Part shown: one piece after another, positions 14,134 through 21,640 of the stretch
Position numbering within the stretch: the stretch's first letter is position 1
How the letters are laid out: each line of letters begins with the position of its first letter
Assembly (NCBI GenBank): GCA_031273385.1
Contig: JAISRY010000159.1
Span: 1-23,016, forward strand
Direction of reading: 5' to 3'
DNA from: Tannerellaceae bacterium
Lineage (GTDB): Bacteria; Bacteroidota; Bacteroidia; Bacteroidales; Tannerellaceae
Length of the DNA stretch: 23,016 nucleotides
Translations under genes and position numbers: made by a program
The notes under the pieces: generated by a model
What the model saw: only the letters and a program-made list of their open reading frames with translations
What the model was told of the DNA's origin: nothing
Database searches by the model: none

Positions 14134-15032
14134 GCGCGACGTTCAAATCCCTGGATACGGAGGAGGCGATCGACCTTTATTTTTACCGTCCCGTCGGCTA
14201 TCGCTGGGCGTTGCTTTTCGAGCGCTTCGGCGTATCGCCCAATACCGTAACGGTAGCCGCTATCTTTATCGGGATTGTGGCGGGCGTCTGTTTCTATTTC
14301 CGGGATATGGCCGTCAACGTCGCCGGTATGCTTCTTCTGGTTTGGGCGAATACGTATGATAGCGCGGACGGGCAGTTGGCGCGGATGACGGGGAAGATCT
14401 CCCCGATGGGGCGTATGCTGGACGGCTTTTGCGGCGACCTCTGGTTCATTACCATCTATGCCGCCATCTGCTTCCGCCTGATGCCCCAGTGGGGCGTATG
14501 GATATGGCTGTTGGGGGCCTTTACCGGTTATTTCCATAGCCGGCAGGCGGCCATGGCCGATTATTACAGGAACATCCATTTGCTGTTTTTGAAAGGGAAA
14601 TCCGGTAGCGAACTATCCCATTCCGCCATCCTGAAAGAGGAGTATAAGCGGCTGGGGTGGAAAAAGGATTTCTTCTATAAACTGGCGAATGTCCTTTATA
14701 CGCACTATACGGCAGGGCAGGAGCAGTGGAGCCCCCGGTTTCAGCGGATGATGCGTGTGCTACGGGAGAGGTACGGCGATGAGGCGCCCGGATGGTTCAG
14801 GGAGGCTTTCCGGACGAAGAGCCTTTCGTTGATGAAATATGCCAATATGCTCTCTTTCAATACCCGTATCATTGCCCTGTTTGCCGCCCTGTTTATGGAT
14901 AGGCCGTGGCTTTATTTCGTGTTTGAAGCGACCGTACTGAACGGTATGCTGCTGTATATGACCGTCAGGCACGAACGTTTCTGTGCCGCTTTTACAGAAC
15001 GATTAACAGCTGAAACCGCAGAATATGATTGA
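14103..15032 (+). CDS. CDP-alcohol phosphatidyltransferase
   Basis: A 309-residue inner-membrane enzyme that moves a phospho-alcohol from a CDP carrier to another alcohol. The signature D86-xx-D89-G-xx-A93-R94-x8-G103-xxx-D107 is clear in YDSADGQLAR and GRMLDG. The fourth Asp is at 112, a D-x4-D spacing instead of the usual D-x3-D. Several hydrophobic helices are visible (about 47-66, 71-84, 115-141, 255-290), with a long charged region (about 155-235) unlike compact members of the family. An upstream in-frame ATG at 14043 lies inside the previous gene; ATG 14103 gives the natural N-terminus MQDRRKKPDISATF. It overlaps the following HAD gene by 8 bp. Candidate products are a phosphatidylinositol-type lipid or a phosphodiester solute. 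Confidence 0.85.
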   Translation: MQDRRKKPDISATFKSLDTEEAIDLYFYRPVGYRWALLFERFGVSPNTVTVAAIFIGIVAGVCFYFRDMAVNVAGMLLLVWANTYDSADGQLARMTGKISPMGRMLDGFCGDLWFITIYAAICFRLMPQWGVWIWLLGAFTGYFHSRQAAMADYYRNIHLLFLKGKSGSELSHSAILKEEYKRLGWKKDFFYKLANVLYTHYTAGQEQWSPRFQRMMRVLRERYGDEAPGWFREAFRTKSLSLMKYANMLSFNTRIIALFAALFMDRPWLYFVFEATVLNGMLLYMTVRHERFCAAFTERLTAETAEYD

Positions 15033-15753
15033 CATACATCGTATAAAAGGCGTTCTCTTCGATTACGGCGGAACGATCGACACCAATGGGATGCATTGGG
15101 CGGAAGTCATCTGGAAAGCCTATCAGTCGATGCGTATCCCCGTATCGAAAGAGGACTTTCTCCAGGCGTATATATACGCCGAGAGAATGTTGGAGAAAAG
15201 GGCCTTGATTCTTCCGGTGTTCAATTATTGGGATACGCTTCGCGTGAAAACCCAACTGCAGGTCGAATGGTTGCTCAAAAGCGGGTCATTGCTCAGAGGC
15301 CCCCACTTGGATGCCATTGTCTCCGGCGTTACCTATTGGTGCTATACCTACGCCAAGATATCCATCGAAACGGCACGCCCTATCCTCTGCCACCTGTCCG
15401 TAAGCTACCCGTTGGCGCTGGTCACCAATTTTTACGGGAATATCGAGACGATACTGAAGGATTTTAGGCTGGATGGCTATTTCTCCATCGTGATCGAATC
15501 GGAGGCGGTAGGTATCCGGAAGCCTCATCCCGATATGTTTGCCCTGGGGCTTGAGGGGCTGAAACTCTTACCGGAGGATACGGTCGTTATCGGCGACTCG
15601 TATGATAAGGATATTGCGCCTGCCGCGTTGTTAGGTTGTCAGACCATCTGGCTGAAAAGAAAAGGGTGGGGCGAATACCGCGGAGATGAAACGGCGGATG
15701 AGATTATTTCCGACATTACGGAGCTGATGGATTTGTTTGCGACGATTGTTTAA
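15025..15753 (+). CDS. HAD-superfamily phosphatase
   Basis: A 242-residue haloacid-dehalogenase-type hydrolase. Motif I is FDYGGT with nucleophile Asp13; the usual second Asp (+2) is Gly15, as in the D-x-G group that includes YihX-like phosphatases. Motif II is LVTN, motif III the Lys in GIRKPHPDMF, and motif IV IGDSYDKDI. A helical cap lies between motifs I and II (about 20-110). The overlap ATGATTGA with the CDP-alcohol transferase gene implies translational coupling, so its substrate may be the phosphorylated product of that enzyme, for example a phosphatidyl-polyol phosphate (inference). No signal peptide or membrane helix is present. Confidence 0.85.
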   Translation: MIDIHRIKGVLFDYGGTIDTNGMHWAEVIWKAYQSMRIPVSKEDFLQAYIYAERMLEKRALILPVFNYWDTLRVKTQLQVEWLLKSGSLLRGPHLDAIVSGVTYWCYTYAKISIETARPILCHLSVSYPLALVTNFYGNIETILKDFRLDGYFSIVIESEAVGIRKPHPDMFALGLEGLKLLPEDTVVIGDSYDKDIAPAALLGCQTIWLKRKGWGEYRGDETADEIISDITELMDLFATIV

Positions 15754-15774
15754 CCTCTATAAAAATGTGATTGA

Positions 15775-17961
15775 ATGAAAATGAATGAACTGAAATGGAT
15801 GGCCGCCTGTCTTGTGTGGCTTCTCGCCTCCTGCCGGGGAGGGGATTACGAATATGCGTTCCGGAACCCGGACCTTCCCGTCGAACGGCGGGTGGACGAT
15901 TTGCTGAGCCGCCTGACGCTGGAAGAAAAGGTGGCTCAGATGATGAACGCGACGCCGGCCATCGAACGGCTGGGTATTCCTCCGTACGATTGGTGGAATG
16001 AAGCGTTGCACGGGGTAGCCCGCGCGGGAAAGGCGACGGTCTTTCCGCAGTCTATCGCTATGGCGGCGACGTTTGACGAGGAGGCCTTGTACACGACCTT
16101 TACCATGGTCAGCGACGAGGCGCGCGCCAAGTATCACCGGTATCAGGAAGACGGGGAGTATGACCGCTACAAGGGGTTGACGTTCTGGACGCCCAATATC
16201 AATATCTTCCGCGACCCGCGCTGGGGACGGGGTATGGAGACCTACGGCGAAGACCCTTTCCTGACGGCGCGAATGGGCGTTGCCGTCGTCAAGGGGCTAC
16301 AGGGGGATGATCCCCATTACCTGAAAACGCACGCCTGCGCCAAACATTATGCCGTACATAGCGGGCCGGAATGGAACCGCCATGAGTACGACGCCGTCGT
16401 GTCGCCCCGCGATTTGTGGCTGACCTATCTGCCGGCCTTTGAAGCGTTGGTGAATGAGGGGAACGTGCAGGAGGTGATGTGCGCATACAACCGTTTCGAG
16501 GGACAGCCCTGTTGCAGTAGCGACAAACTGCTGGTGGATATCCTGCGTAATACATGGGGGTATGACCGTATCATCCTTTCGGACTGCGGCGCGATTGACG
16601 ATTTCTGGGTAAAGGATCAAAAAACGCCCCGCCACGAAACGCATCCCAACGGGGAAAGCGCTTCGGCGGAGGCGGTAAAGTCAGGGACGGATCTGGAGTG
16701 TGGCGGCAGTTACCATGCGTTGTTGAACGCCGTCGCGGAGGGGCTTGTGACGGAAGAGGAGTTGGATATCTCCCTGCGCCGCCTGTTCAGGGGACGTTTC
16801 GAGTTGGGGCTGTTCGATCCCGACGAACGGATACCCTACGCCGCCATCCCTTACGACGTGGTGGAAAGCCCCAGCCATGTGGCGCAGGCATTGGAGATGG
16901 CACGCAAAAGTATCGTTCTGCTGAAAAACAACGGCATACTGCCCCTGAGCAAAGAGATAGGGAAGATTGCGGTAGTAGGGCCTAACGCCGCTGATTCCGT
17001 CATGCTGTGGGCGAATTACAACGGCTTTCCCTCCCGGACGGTGACGCTGCTGGATGGGATCAGGAATAAAGCGCCCCAGGCTGAAGTCGTCTACGAATTG
17101 GGCTGTAACCATACCGACCATTACCGCGAGGATGCCGCCGCCCATATCACATCGCAGGTGAAAGATGCGGATGTGATTATCTTTGCAGGCGGTATATCCC
17201 CCCGTTTGGAGGGCGAAGAGATGCCGATCGAGATCGAGGGCTTCAAGAAAGGGGATCGTACGGATATTGAACTGCCAAAGGTACAGCAGGAGGTCATCCG
17301 GATACTGAAAGCGACGGGCAAACCGATTATCTATATCGTCTGCACCGGCAGCGCCCTGGCCTTGAACTGGGAAGAGGCCAATGTCGACGCGATCCTGAAT
17401 GCCTGGTATGGCGGGCAGGAGGCGGGAACGGCGGTGGCCGACGTCCTGTTTGGCGATTATAACCCGGCGGGGAGGCTTCCGGTAACCTTTTACAAGTCGG
17501 TGGCGCAGCTTCCCGATTTCCAGGATTACAACATGAAAGGGCGTACCTATCGGTATATGACGGAAAAGCCATTGTATCCTTTCGGGTATGGGCTGAGCTA
17601 TACGACGTTTGAGTACCGGGACGGACGGTTATCCGATCTTTCCGTCCAGTCCGGCCAACCTGTAACGCTCTCTTTCGGACTGGCCAATACGGGCGGGACG
17701 GATGGCGATGAGGTGGCGCAGGTCTACGTCGGGAATCCGAATGACCCGGATGGCCCTCTCAAAGCCCTGAAAGCGTTCCGGCGGATACACGTAAAGGCGG
17801 GGGGAGTGCAGGAGGTTCGTTTCGAGTTGCCGGCAAGCGCGTTCAGCTCGTTTAATGATGAGACGCAGACGACGGAGATACGCCCCGGGAAATACCACAT
17901 CATGTATGGCGGCTCTTCCGGCGACGAGGCATTGCAACGCCTTGAACTGACGATTCGCTGA
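15775..17961 (+). CDS. Glycoside hydrolase family 3 lipoprotein
   Basis: A 728-residue beta-glycosidase of family GH3, probably a beta-glucosidase or beta-xylosidase. The lipobox LASC puts the lipidated residue at Cys20. The N-terminal barrel carries KHYAVH (Lys190-His191) and the nucleophile Asp270 in ILSDCGAID. The second domain has the LEGEE segment (478-482), which holds the likely acid/base Glu, and ends with LPVTFYKS and YPFGYGLSYTTFEY. A C-terminal Fn3-like domain spans about 640-728. No PA14 insert is seen. It starts 21 bp after the HAD gene with no promoter visible between, so it may be co-transcribed, although it has no obvious metabolic link. It converges on the minus-strand lipoprotein gene with an 11-bp gap. 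Confidence 0.93.
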   Translation: MKMNELKWMAACLVWLLASCRGGDYEYAFRNPDLPVERRVDDLLSRLTLEEKVAQMMNATPAIERLGIPPYDWWNEALHGVARAGKATVFPQSIAMAATFDEEALYTTFTMVSDEARAKYHRYQEDGEYDRYKGLTFWTPNINIFRDPRWGRGMETYGEDPFLTARMGVAVVKGLQGDDPHYLKTHACAKHYAVHSGPEWNRHEYDAVVSPRDLWLTYLPAFEALVNEGNVQEVMCAYNRFEGQPCCSSDKLLVDILRNTWGYDRIILSDCGAIDDFWVKDQKTPRHETHPNGESASAEAVKSGTDLECGGSYHALLNAVAEGLVTEEELDISLRRLFRGRFELGLFDPDERIPYAAIPYDVVESPSHVAQALEMARKSIVLLKNNGILPLSKEIGKIAVVGPNAADSVMLWANYNGFPSRTVTLLDGIRNKAPQAEVVYELGCNHTDHYREDAAAHITSQVKDADVIIFAGGISPRLEGEEMPIEIEGFKKGDRTDIELPKVQQEVIRILKATGKPIIYIVCTGSALALNWEEANVDAILNAWYGGQEAGTAVADVLFGDYNPAGRLPVTFYKSVAQLPDFQDYNMKGRTYRYMTEKPLYPFGYGLSYTTFEYRDGRLSDLSVQSGQPVTLSFGLANTGGTDGDEVAQVYVGNPNDPDGPLKALKAFRRIHVKAGGVQEVRFELPASAFSSFNDETQTTEIRPGKYHIMYGGSSGDEALQRLELTIR

Positions 17962-17972
17962 GAGGCGGGCGT

Positions 17973-18731
17973 TTACCTTATCCTGTACCGGTAGACATTG
18001 GATGCTGCCCAGTTGATCTGGGTGGTATCCTTGTTGTAGCTTCTGGCGTACCTGATCCTGAAATACAAACTGTCGCCCGTGGTGGCGTCGATGAGCTGTT
18101 TCAGGTCGAACGCATTATAGTATTTCGTAAGGGGGGTGGATTGCGGAGGGGCGTCCACCTCTTTTATGACGCGATAAAAGAGGTCGTAGACCGGCTGGTT
18201 GTTTTCGTCGCGCGGGGTTTCATAGCCCGGATTGTAGGAGAGGTTGAATTGCAACGGCAGCGAATCCAGCCTGTTGTGTACCGAAAACAGGAAATAGACA
18301 TCCCCGACAAGCGTACTCCTCAACTCAAGGGAAGAGACGAGCTGTTCGTTTTTCACCACGCCGGACGAATCGGCCAGCCCTGCGGCGGCATCGGTGAGCA
18401 GCGTATGCCTCGGCACGGTGTCGAACCTGACGACGCTGACAGTCCTGAACCCTTTGATCCTGCCCGAATCCGCATTCTCCGGCGAACCGAAATCAATATC
18501 GAAGTGCACCAGTCCGCAATCGCCGTTCTCTACATTCTGGTTGAATTTCGATGCATACACCTTATACTCTCTCATGTGTATAAAGACGCTGTCGTTCGCT
18601 GCTATTTCGATCACCCCGGGCTGGTTCGCCACCCGAAGCTTCTGGCTACTCTCTGCCAAACAGGAACCCAACAACAGCACAATCGCCATCCCCATCCCCA
18701 ACAGATTTCTTATATCCCTTTTCATTTTCAT
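17973..18731 (-). CDS. Hypothetical lipoprotein
   Basis: A 252-residue protein with a lipoprotein signal ending LGSC (Cys24). I do not recognise the family. The mature part has short beta-type segments with many Asp, Asn and Tyr, including FDIDFGSPENADSGRIKGF and SLYFRIRYARSYNK, and no membrane helix, so an envelope-exposed beta-rich fold is likely. It starts 1 bp after the rfbA stop and is the last gene of that operon. It runs into GH3 tail to tail with no terminator visible in the 11-bp gap. The position suggests a part in surface glycan or envelope work, but that is only context. Confidence 0.8.
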   Translation of the reverse strand: MKMKRDIRNLLGMGMAIVLLLGSCLAESSQKLRVANQPGVIEIAANDSVFIHMREYKVYASKFNQNVENGDCGLVHFDIDFGSPENADSGRIKGFRTVSVVRFDTVPRHTLLTDAAAGLADSSGVVKNEQLVSSLELRSTLVGDVYFLFSVHNRLDSLPLQFNLSYNPGYETPRDENNQPVYDLFYRVIKEVDAPPQSTPLTKYYNAFDLKQLIDATTGDSLYFRIRYARSYNKDTTQINWAASNVYRYRIR

Positions 18732-18732
18732 A

Positions 18733-19611
18733 TTATGTTTTGCTTAATAAATCAAGAAGATAGCGCCCGTATTGGTTTTTGCTCATCGGGGCGGCGATTT
18801 CCCTGAGTTTGGGGGCGTCGATCCATCCGTTGCGGTAGGCGATCTCTTCGAGGCAGGCGATTTTCAGGCCTTGCCGTTTCTCGATCACTTCGACAAAGGT
18901 GGATGCTTCCGACAACGAGTCGTGCGTACCGGTATCCAACCAGGCAAACCCCCGCCCTAATAGCTGTATCTTTAAGTCGCCCGCCTTTAGATAGGCCTCG
19001 TTTACCGTCGTGATCTCCAGCTCGCCACGTGCCGATGGCTTGATCCGCTTGGTGATATCCACCACCGTATTGGGATAAAAGTAAAGCCCGACGACGGCAT
19101 AGTTCGATTTCGGGTGTTCCGGCTTCTCTTCCAGCCCGGTTACGTTCCCCTCGCCGTCCAGTTCCGCCACGCCGTACCGTTCGGGATCGTTGACGTAATA
19201 GCCGAAGATCGTCGCTTTCTGCAGCTCCTCCGTATCCCGGACTGCCTTTTTCAGCATGGTGGTAAAACTTTGCCCGTAAAAGATGTTGTCGCCCAAAACA
19301 AGGCACACCGCATCGTCGCCGATAAACGCCTCGCCAATCATAAACGCCTGGGCTAACCCGTCGGGAGAGGGCTGCTCCGCATACGCTATCTGTACGCCAT
19401 AATCCGTGCCGTCGCCCAACAGACGGCGGAAACCCGGCAAGTCCTGCGGGGTAGAGATAACCAGGATCTCCCTGATACCGGCCAACATGAGTACCGACAC
19501 CGGATAATAGATCATCGGTTTATCATAAATAGGAAGTAATTGTTTAGAAACACCTTTTGTTACAGGATACAACCGCGTACCCGCCCCCCCTGCCAGAACT
19601 ATACCTTTCAT
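18733..19611 (-). CDS. rfbA: Glucose-1-phosphate thymidylyltransferase
   Basis: A 292-residue enzyme that makes dTDP-glucose from dTTP and glucose-1-phosphate, the first step towards dTDP-L-rhamnose and related sugars. The signature [20 protein letters not shown] (8-27) followed by YDKPMIYYP is typical, with Asp108 in VLGDNIFYG as metal ligand and [15 protein letters not shown] later. Full length, cytoplasmic. Unusually, no rfbB, rfbC or rfbD is next to it; it sits between a head-GIN protein (35 bp upstream) and a lipoprotein (1 bp downstream). The other steps must be encoded elsewhere. Confidence 0.95.
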   Translation of the reverse strand: MKGIVLAGGAGTRLYPVTKGVSKQLLPIYDKPMIYYPVSVLMLAGIREILVISTPQDLPGFRRLLGDGTDYGVQIAYAEQPSPDGLAQAFMIGEAFIGDDAVCLVLGDNIFYGQSFTTMLKKAVRDTEELQKATIFGYYVNDPERYGVAELDGEGNVTGLEEKPEHPKSNYAVVGLYFYPNTVVDITKRIKPSARGELEITTVNEAYLKAGDLKIQLLGRGFAWLDTGTHDSLSEASTFVEVIEKRQGLKIACLEEIAYRNGWIDAPKLREIAAPMSKNQYGRYLLDLLSKT

Positions 19612-19646
19612 TACAATGATGTCGTTTTTTTACTGTTCATATCTTT

Positions 19647-20489
19647 TTAATTCACCTGCCTGATATCGCCTGCGCCGGTTTTCTTGATCAGCTGTACGGG
19701 TGCGTCCCCTTTATACCGGATATCGCCTGCACCGGAAACCGAAACGTTCAGGCGGCCTGTGGCATGCACATCCAGGTCGCCGCTTCCCGAAACCGAACAA
19801 TCCAGCTCTTTCACGATGAAATCGAACGCCCCCATATCTCCCGCGCCGCTCACGCCAAAGACGCCCCGTTCGGCTTTTCCTTTGAGGGTGACGTCGCCGC
19901 TACCGCTGACCTGGCTCTCTATCTCCTCACAAACAAGGTCACTGGCTTTCAAGTCGCCCGCGCCGCTCACCCGTACCTTAAACCGTTCCACCCTGACCGG
20001 CTTGTCCAGCTTGACATCGCCTGCGCCGCTGACGGTTATTGCGAGGTCGTCGGTTTTGAGGTCATTCATAAGCACAAAATCGCCACACCCCGACACCGAC
20101 ACGTTCTGCAACGTTTTCGAATGTCCGCTTATCTCCAGGCGGCTGGGGATGATGCGCTTTCCTTCTTTCACCCCGATAGACAGTGTCCCGTTGGAAGAGC
20201 TGATCAGCAGCAAAGGATACAGATTCTCATCCACGGTGATCTCTAAAGCGGCCTCTCCCTCTGTCTGCGAATAACGAAAGACCGGATTTTTCGACTTCTT
20301 ACCGAAAAACCGGTCATTCCACTCAATACCCGGGCCAAACTCAATCCCTTTAAACTCGCTCACCTGAACCTCTTTGGTCACGATCGAGCCATTACCTTTC
20401 ACCTTTTCAGCATGAACGCTGCACGTCCCTGCCATCATGCACAGGCTGACGCAAAAAAACAGAATCCCCTTTTTCATATCGTTTGTCAT
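19647..20489 (-). CDS. Head-GIN (DUF2807) exported protein
   Basis: A 280-residue secreted protein of the DUF2807 'head GIN' family, common in Bacteroidota, with no proven function (named a putative auto-transporter adhesin). A signal peptide covers about 1-31, likely cut after SVHA. The mature part is a beta-helix-like repeat in which VSG(A/S/C)GD recurs about every 20 residues (VSGCGDF, VSGAGDV, VSGAGDL, VSGSGDV, VSGAGDM, VSGSGDL, VSGAGDI, then TGAGDI). Two starts are possible, at 20489 or at Met5 (20477), where MKKGILFF makes an equally good signal. It is the first gene of the rfbA-lipoprotein operon, with a -7 box at 20528-20535. Confidence 0.9.
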   Translation of the reverse strand: MTNDMKKGILFFCVSLCMMAGTCSVHAEKVKGNGSIVTKEVQVSEFKGIEFGPGIEWNDRFFGKKSKNPVFRYSQTEGEAALEITVDENLYPLLLISSSNGTLSIGVKEGKRIIPSRLEISGHSKTLQNVSVSGCGDFVLMNDLKTDDLAITVSGAGDVKLDKPVRVERFKVRVSGAGDLKASDLVCEEIESQVSGSGDVTLKGKAERGVFGVSGAGDMGAFDFIVKELDCSVSGSGDLDVHATGRLNVSVSGAGDIRYKGDAPVQLIKKTGAGDIRQVN

Positions 20490-20527
20490 TTAAAGCATTG
20501 TATCCTATAAGACGACGTTTGACCGCT

Positions 20528-20535
20528 CAAAGTTA
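20528..20535 (-). promoter_or_regulatory. -7 box for the head-GIN/rfbA operon
   Basis: Minus-strand TAACTTTG fits TAnnTTTG, 38 bp before ATG 20489. It is usable with either proposed start of the gene. Confidence 0.5.
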
Positions 20536-20582
20536 CAAAAAATGGGTGAATTATCCTATCGGATGAGAACAAAATACTTAAC

Positions 20583-21059
20583 TTATATGTTGTAAACGAT
20601 CCCCTCCGCCAACCGCCGTCCATATTCCTCAATATATTCCATCGGCGACAATTTCGGTTTTTTCTCCTTTTTCTGCCTCTCCTTTTTCCCCTCTTTGCTC
20701 GTAAATTCATCATAGCCGTTGAGGTAGATGCTCGTACCCCCTTCGATACGGGTGATGTTGATCAATTTTTTGTCGGCTAACTTTTGCAGCAATTTTCCTG
20801 TGATCGACAAGTGAACGCCGGCAAGTTCCGCCAGTTGACGGTATGTTCCGATCCATTCTCCCCGGCGGCAGGATACCATCCGTTTGCCAAAAAGGACTTC
20901 TCCGTCGGCATAGTTGCAATAGAGAAAAAGAACCAGGTGTACCCGAGCCTCTTGCTGTCCGTTTAATGCTGCTTTCAATAAGTTGCGAGGCACACAAAGG
21001 TAGGCATTACCATGAATTTTTTCCAAGCTTGAGGCTTCTTCGTTAGATAACTCACTCAT
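20583..21059 (-). CDS. Winged-helix DNA-binding protein
   Basis: A 158-residue protein with a winged-helix region at about 67-113 (RRGEWIGTYRQLAELAGVHL, then a recognition helix and the hairpin INITRIEGGTSIYLNG). A highly basic linker (about 122-137) and a short acidic/helical C-terminus follow. The N-terminal half (YLCVPRNLLKAAL, VHLVLFLYCNYADGEV) resembles the first domain of phage replisome-organiser or DnaD-like proteins. It could be a replication-related relic or a repressor. Its promoter has both boxes in place, and four 21-bp direct repeats lie just upstream, natural candidate binding sites for this protein. Exact family unknown to me. Confidence 0.75.
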   Translation of the reverse strand: MSELSNEEASSLEKIHGNAYLCVPRNLLKAALNGQQEARVHLVLFLYCNYADGEVLFGKRMVSCRRGEWIGTYRQLAELAGVHLSITGKLLQKLADKKLINITRIEGGTSIYLNGYDEFTSKEGKKERQKKEKKPKLSPMEYIEEYGRRLAEGIVYNI

Positions 21060-21113
21060 ATTTGGTATTTTAAATTAATAAAAAAACAATCATTTTTCCT
21101 CTTTTGCATTTCA

Positions 21114-21199
21114 TGAACGCAACTTGAACGCAAAAGTCGTCTCCAGATCCCACTTCCAGAAAGGCTTTCAGGCATATTGATGAACAGAGTTTGAACGCA
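21114..21199. repeat. Three TGAACGCA repeats
   Basis: TGAACGCA occurs at 21114-21121, 21125-21132 and 21192-21199, the first two exactly 11 bp apart, one helical turn. They fall in the expected 5' leader of the winged-helix gene. They may be operator or iteron half-sites, but three octamers are weak evidence. Confidence 0.45.
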
Positions 21200-21226
21200 T
21201 TTGGTCATATTCCTTACATTATATAT

Positions 21227-21280
21227 AAAAGAAGAAAAAGAAAGAATAGCGCTCCCGCTTTTTTTCCTTTTTCTTTTTTC
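21227..21280 (-). terminator. Attenuator-like hairpin in the winged-helix leader
   Basis: AGCG (21248-21251), loop CTCC, CGCT (21256-21259) form the tip. A purine-rich left flank and a pyrimidine-rich right flank extend pairing to about 20 of 25 positions. Read on the minus strand, GCG-GGAG-CGC is followed by a pyrimidine-rich run ending CTTTTATATA. It begins within a few bases of the predicted transcript start from the promoter at 21290-21297, so it would be the first thing in that leader. Confidence 0.45.
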
Positions 21281-21289
21281 TTGAAGCCA

Positions 21290-21321
21290 CAAAGATACCA
21301 TAAGTCTCCCAATCTCGCAAA
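21290..21321 (-). promoter_or_regulatory. Two-box promoter of the winged-helix gene
   Basis: Minus-strand TTTG (21318-21321), 20 bp, then TATCTTTG (21290-21297): a match to the Bacteroidota consensus in both boxes and in spacing, the best in this window. The predicted start near 21283 gives a leader of about 225 nt before the ATG at 21059. The 21-bp repeats begin 20 bp upstream of the -33 box. Confidence 0.7.
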
Positions 21322-21340
21322 CCCTGTTTGCTTATATCTC

Positions 21341-21424
21341 AACCGGACGGGAGCAATTTTAAACCGGACGGGAGCAAATCCAAACGGGACGGGAGCAATT
21401 TCAAACGGGACGGGAGCAATTGTG
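21341..21424. repeat. Four 21-bp iteron-like direct repeats
   Basis: Units start at 21341, 21362, 21383 and 21404, with core AAC(C/G)GGACGGGAGCAA followed by a variable 5-bp end. Spacing is exactly 21 bp, two helical turns. They lie between the minus-strand promoter of the winged-helix gene and the plus-strand -7 box before dinD, as iterons of a replication initiator or repeated operators would. Because 21 is a multiple of three, the overlapping frame reads a 7-residue repeat (NRTGAIL-like), which I regard as accidental. Confidence 0.85.
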
Positions 21425-21508
21425 CCAATGTGGAAAATCCGCACGAGCAGGGAAAGCAGAGAGAAACCGATAAAGCGGCAAAAAGAAACGTTGAAAACAG
21501 CTAACGGT

Positions 21509-21537
21509 CACACTGCGGGCGTGTGGTCATACCTTTG
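21509..21537 (+). promoter_or_regulatory. -7 box with adjacent dyad, before dinD
   Basis: TACCTTTG (21530-21537) matches TAnnTTTG. Just upstream is the dyad CACAC (21509-21513) / GTGTG (21521-21525), placed where a repressor could block polymerase. A second, weaker box (TACTTTCG, 21597-21604) is nearer the gene. Either could drive dinD and the receptor gene after it. Confidence 0.4.
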
Positions 21538-21640
21538 CCGGAGTATTTATTTAAAACGAAGTATGATGGAAATTAGTTATTCCGAAAGTTTATGGCTACT
21601 TTCGCACCGTAATTTTAACATATTAATCAAACTAAATGTC

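Larger units (their letters stand above)
21060..21640. other. Divergent control region, winged-helix gene/dinD
   Basis: About 580 bp without a gene. It contains TGAACGCA repeats, an A/T-flanked hairpin, a minus-strand promoter (21290-21321), four 21-bp direct repeats, a plus-strand -7 box with a dyad beside it, and an AT-rich direct repeat that recurs after dinD. The dinD frame stays open leftwards to 21191, but that extension is low-complexity and translates the direct repeats, so it is not taken as coding. Confidence 0.7.

Noticed and set aside
17962..17972. A terminator between the converging GH3 and lipoprotein genes
   Set aside because: Only 11 bp are available and no hairpin or T-run is present.
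21191..21640. N-terminal extension of DinD (about 150 residues)
   Set aside because: It is low-complexity, translates the 21-bp direct repeats, runs through promoter and hairpin sequences, and precedes a canonical DinD start at 21641.
21425..21640. A LexA/SOS box upstream of dinD
   Set aside because: No CTG-N10-CAG palindrome or other familiar LexA site was found by eye; regulation may differ in this phylum.
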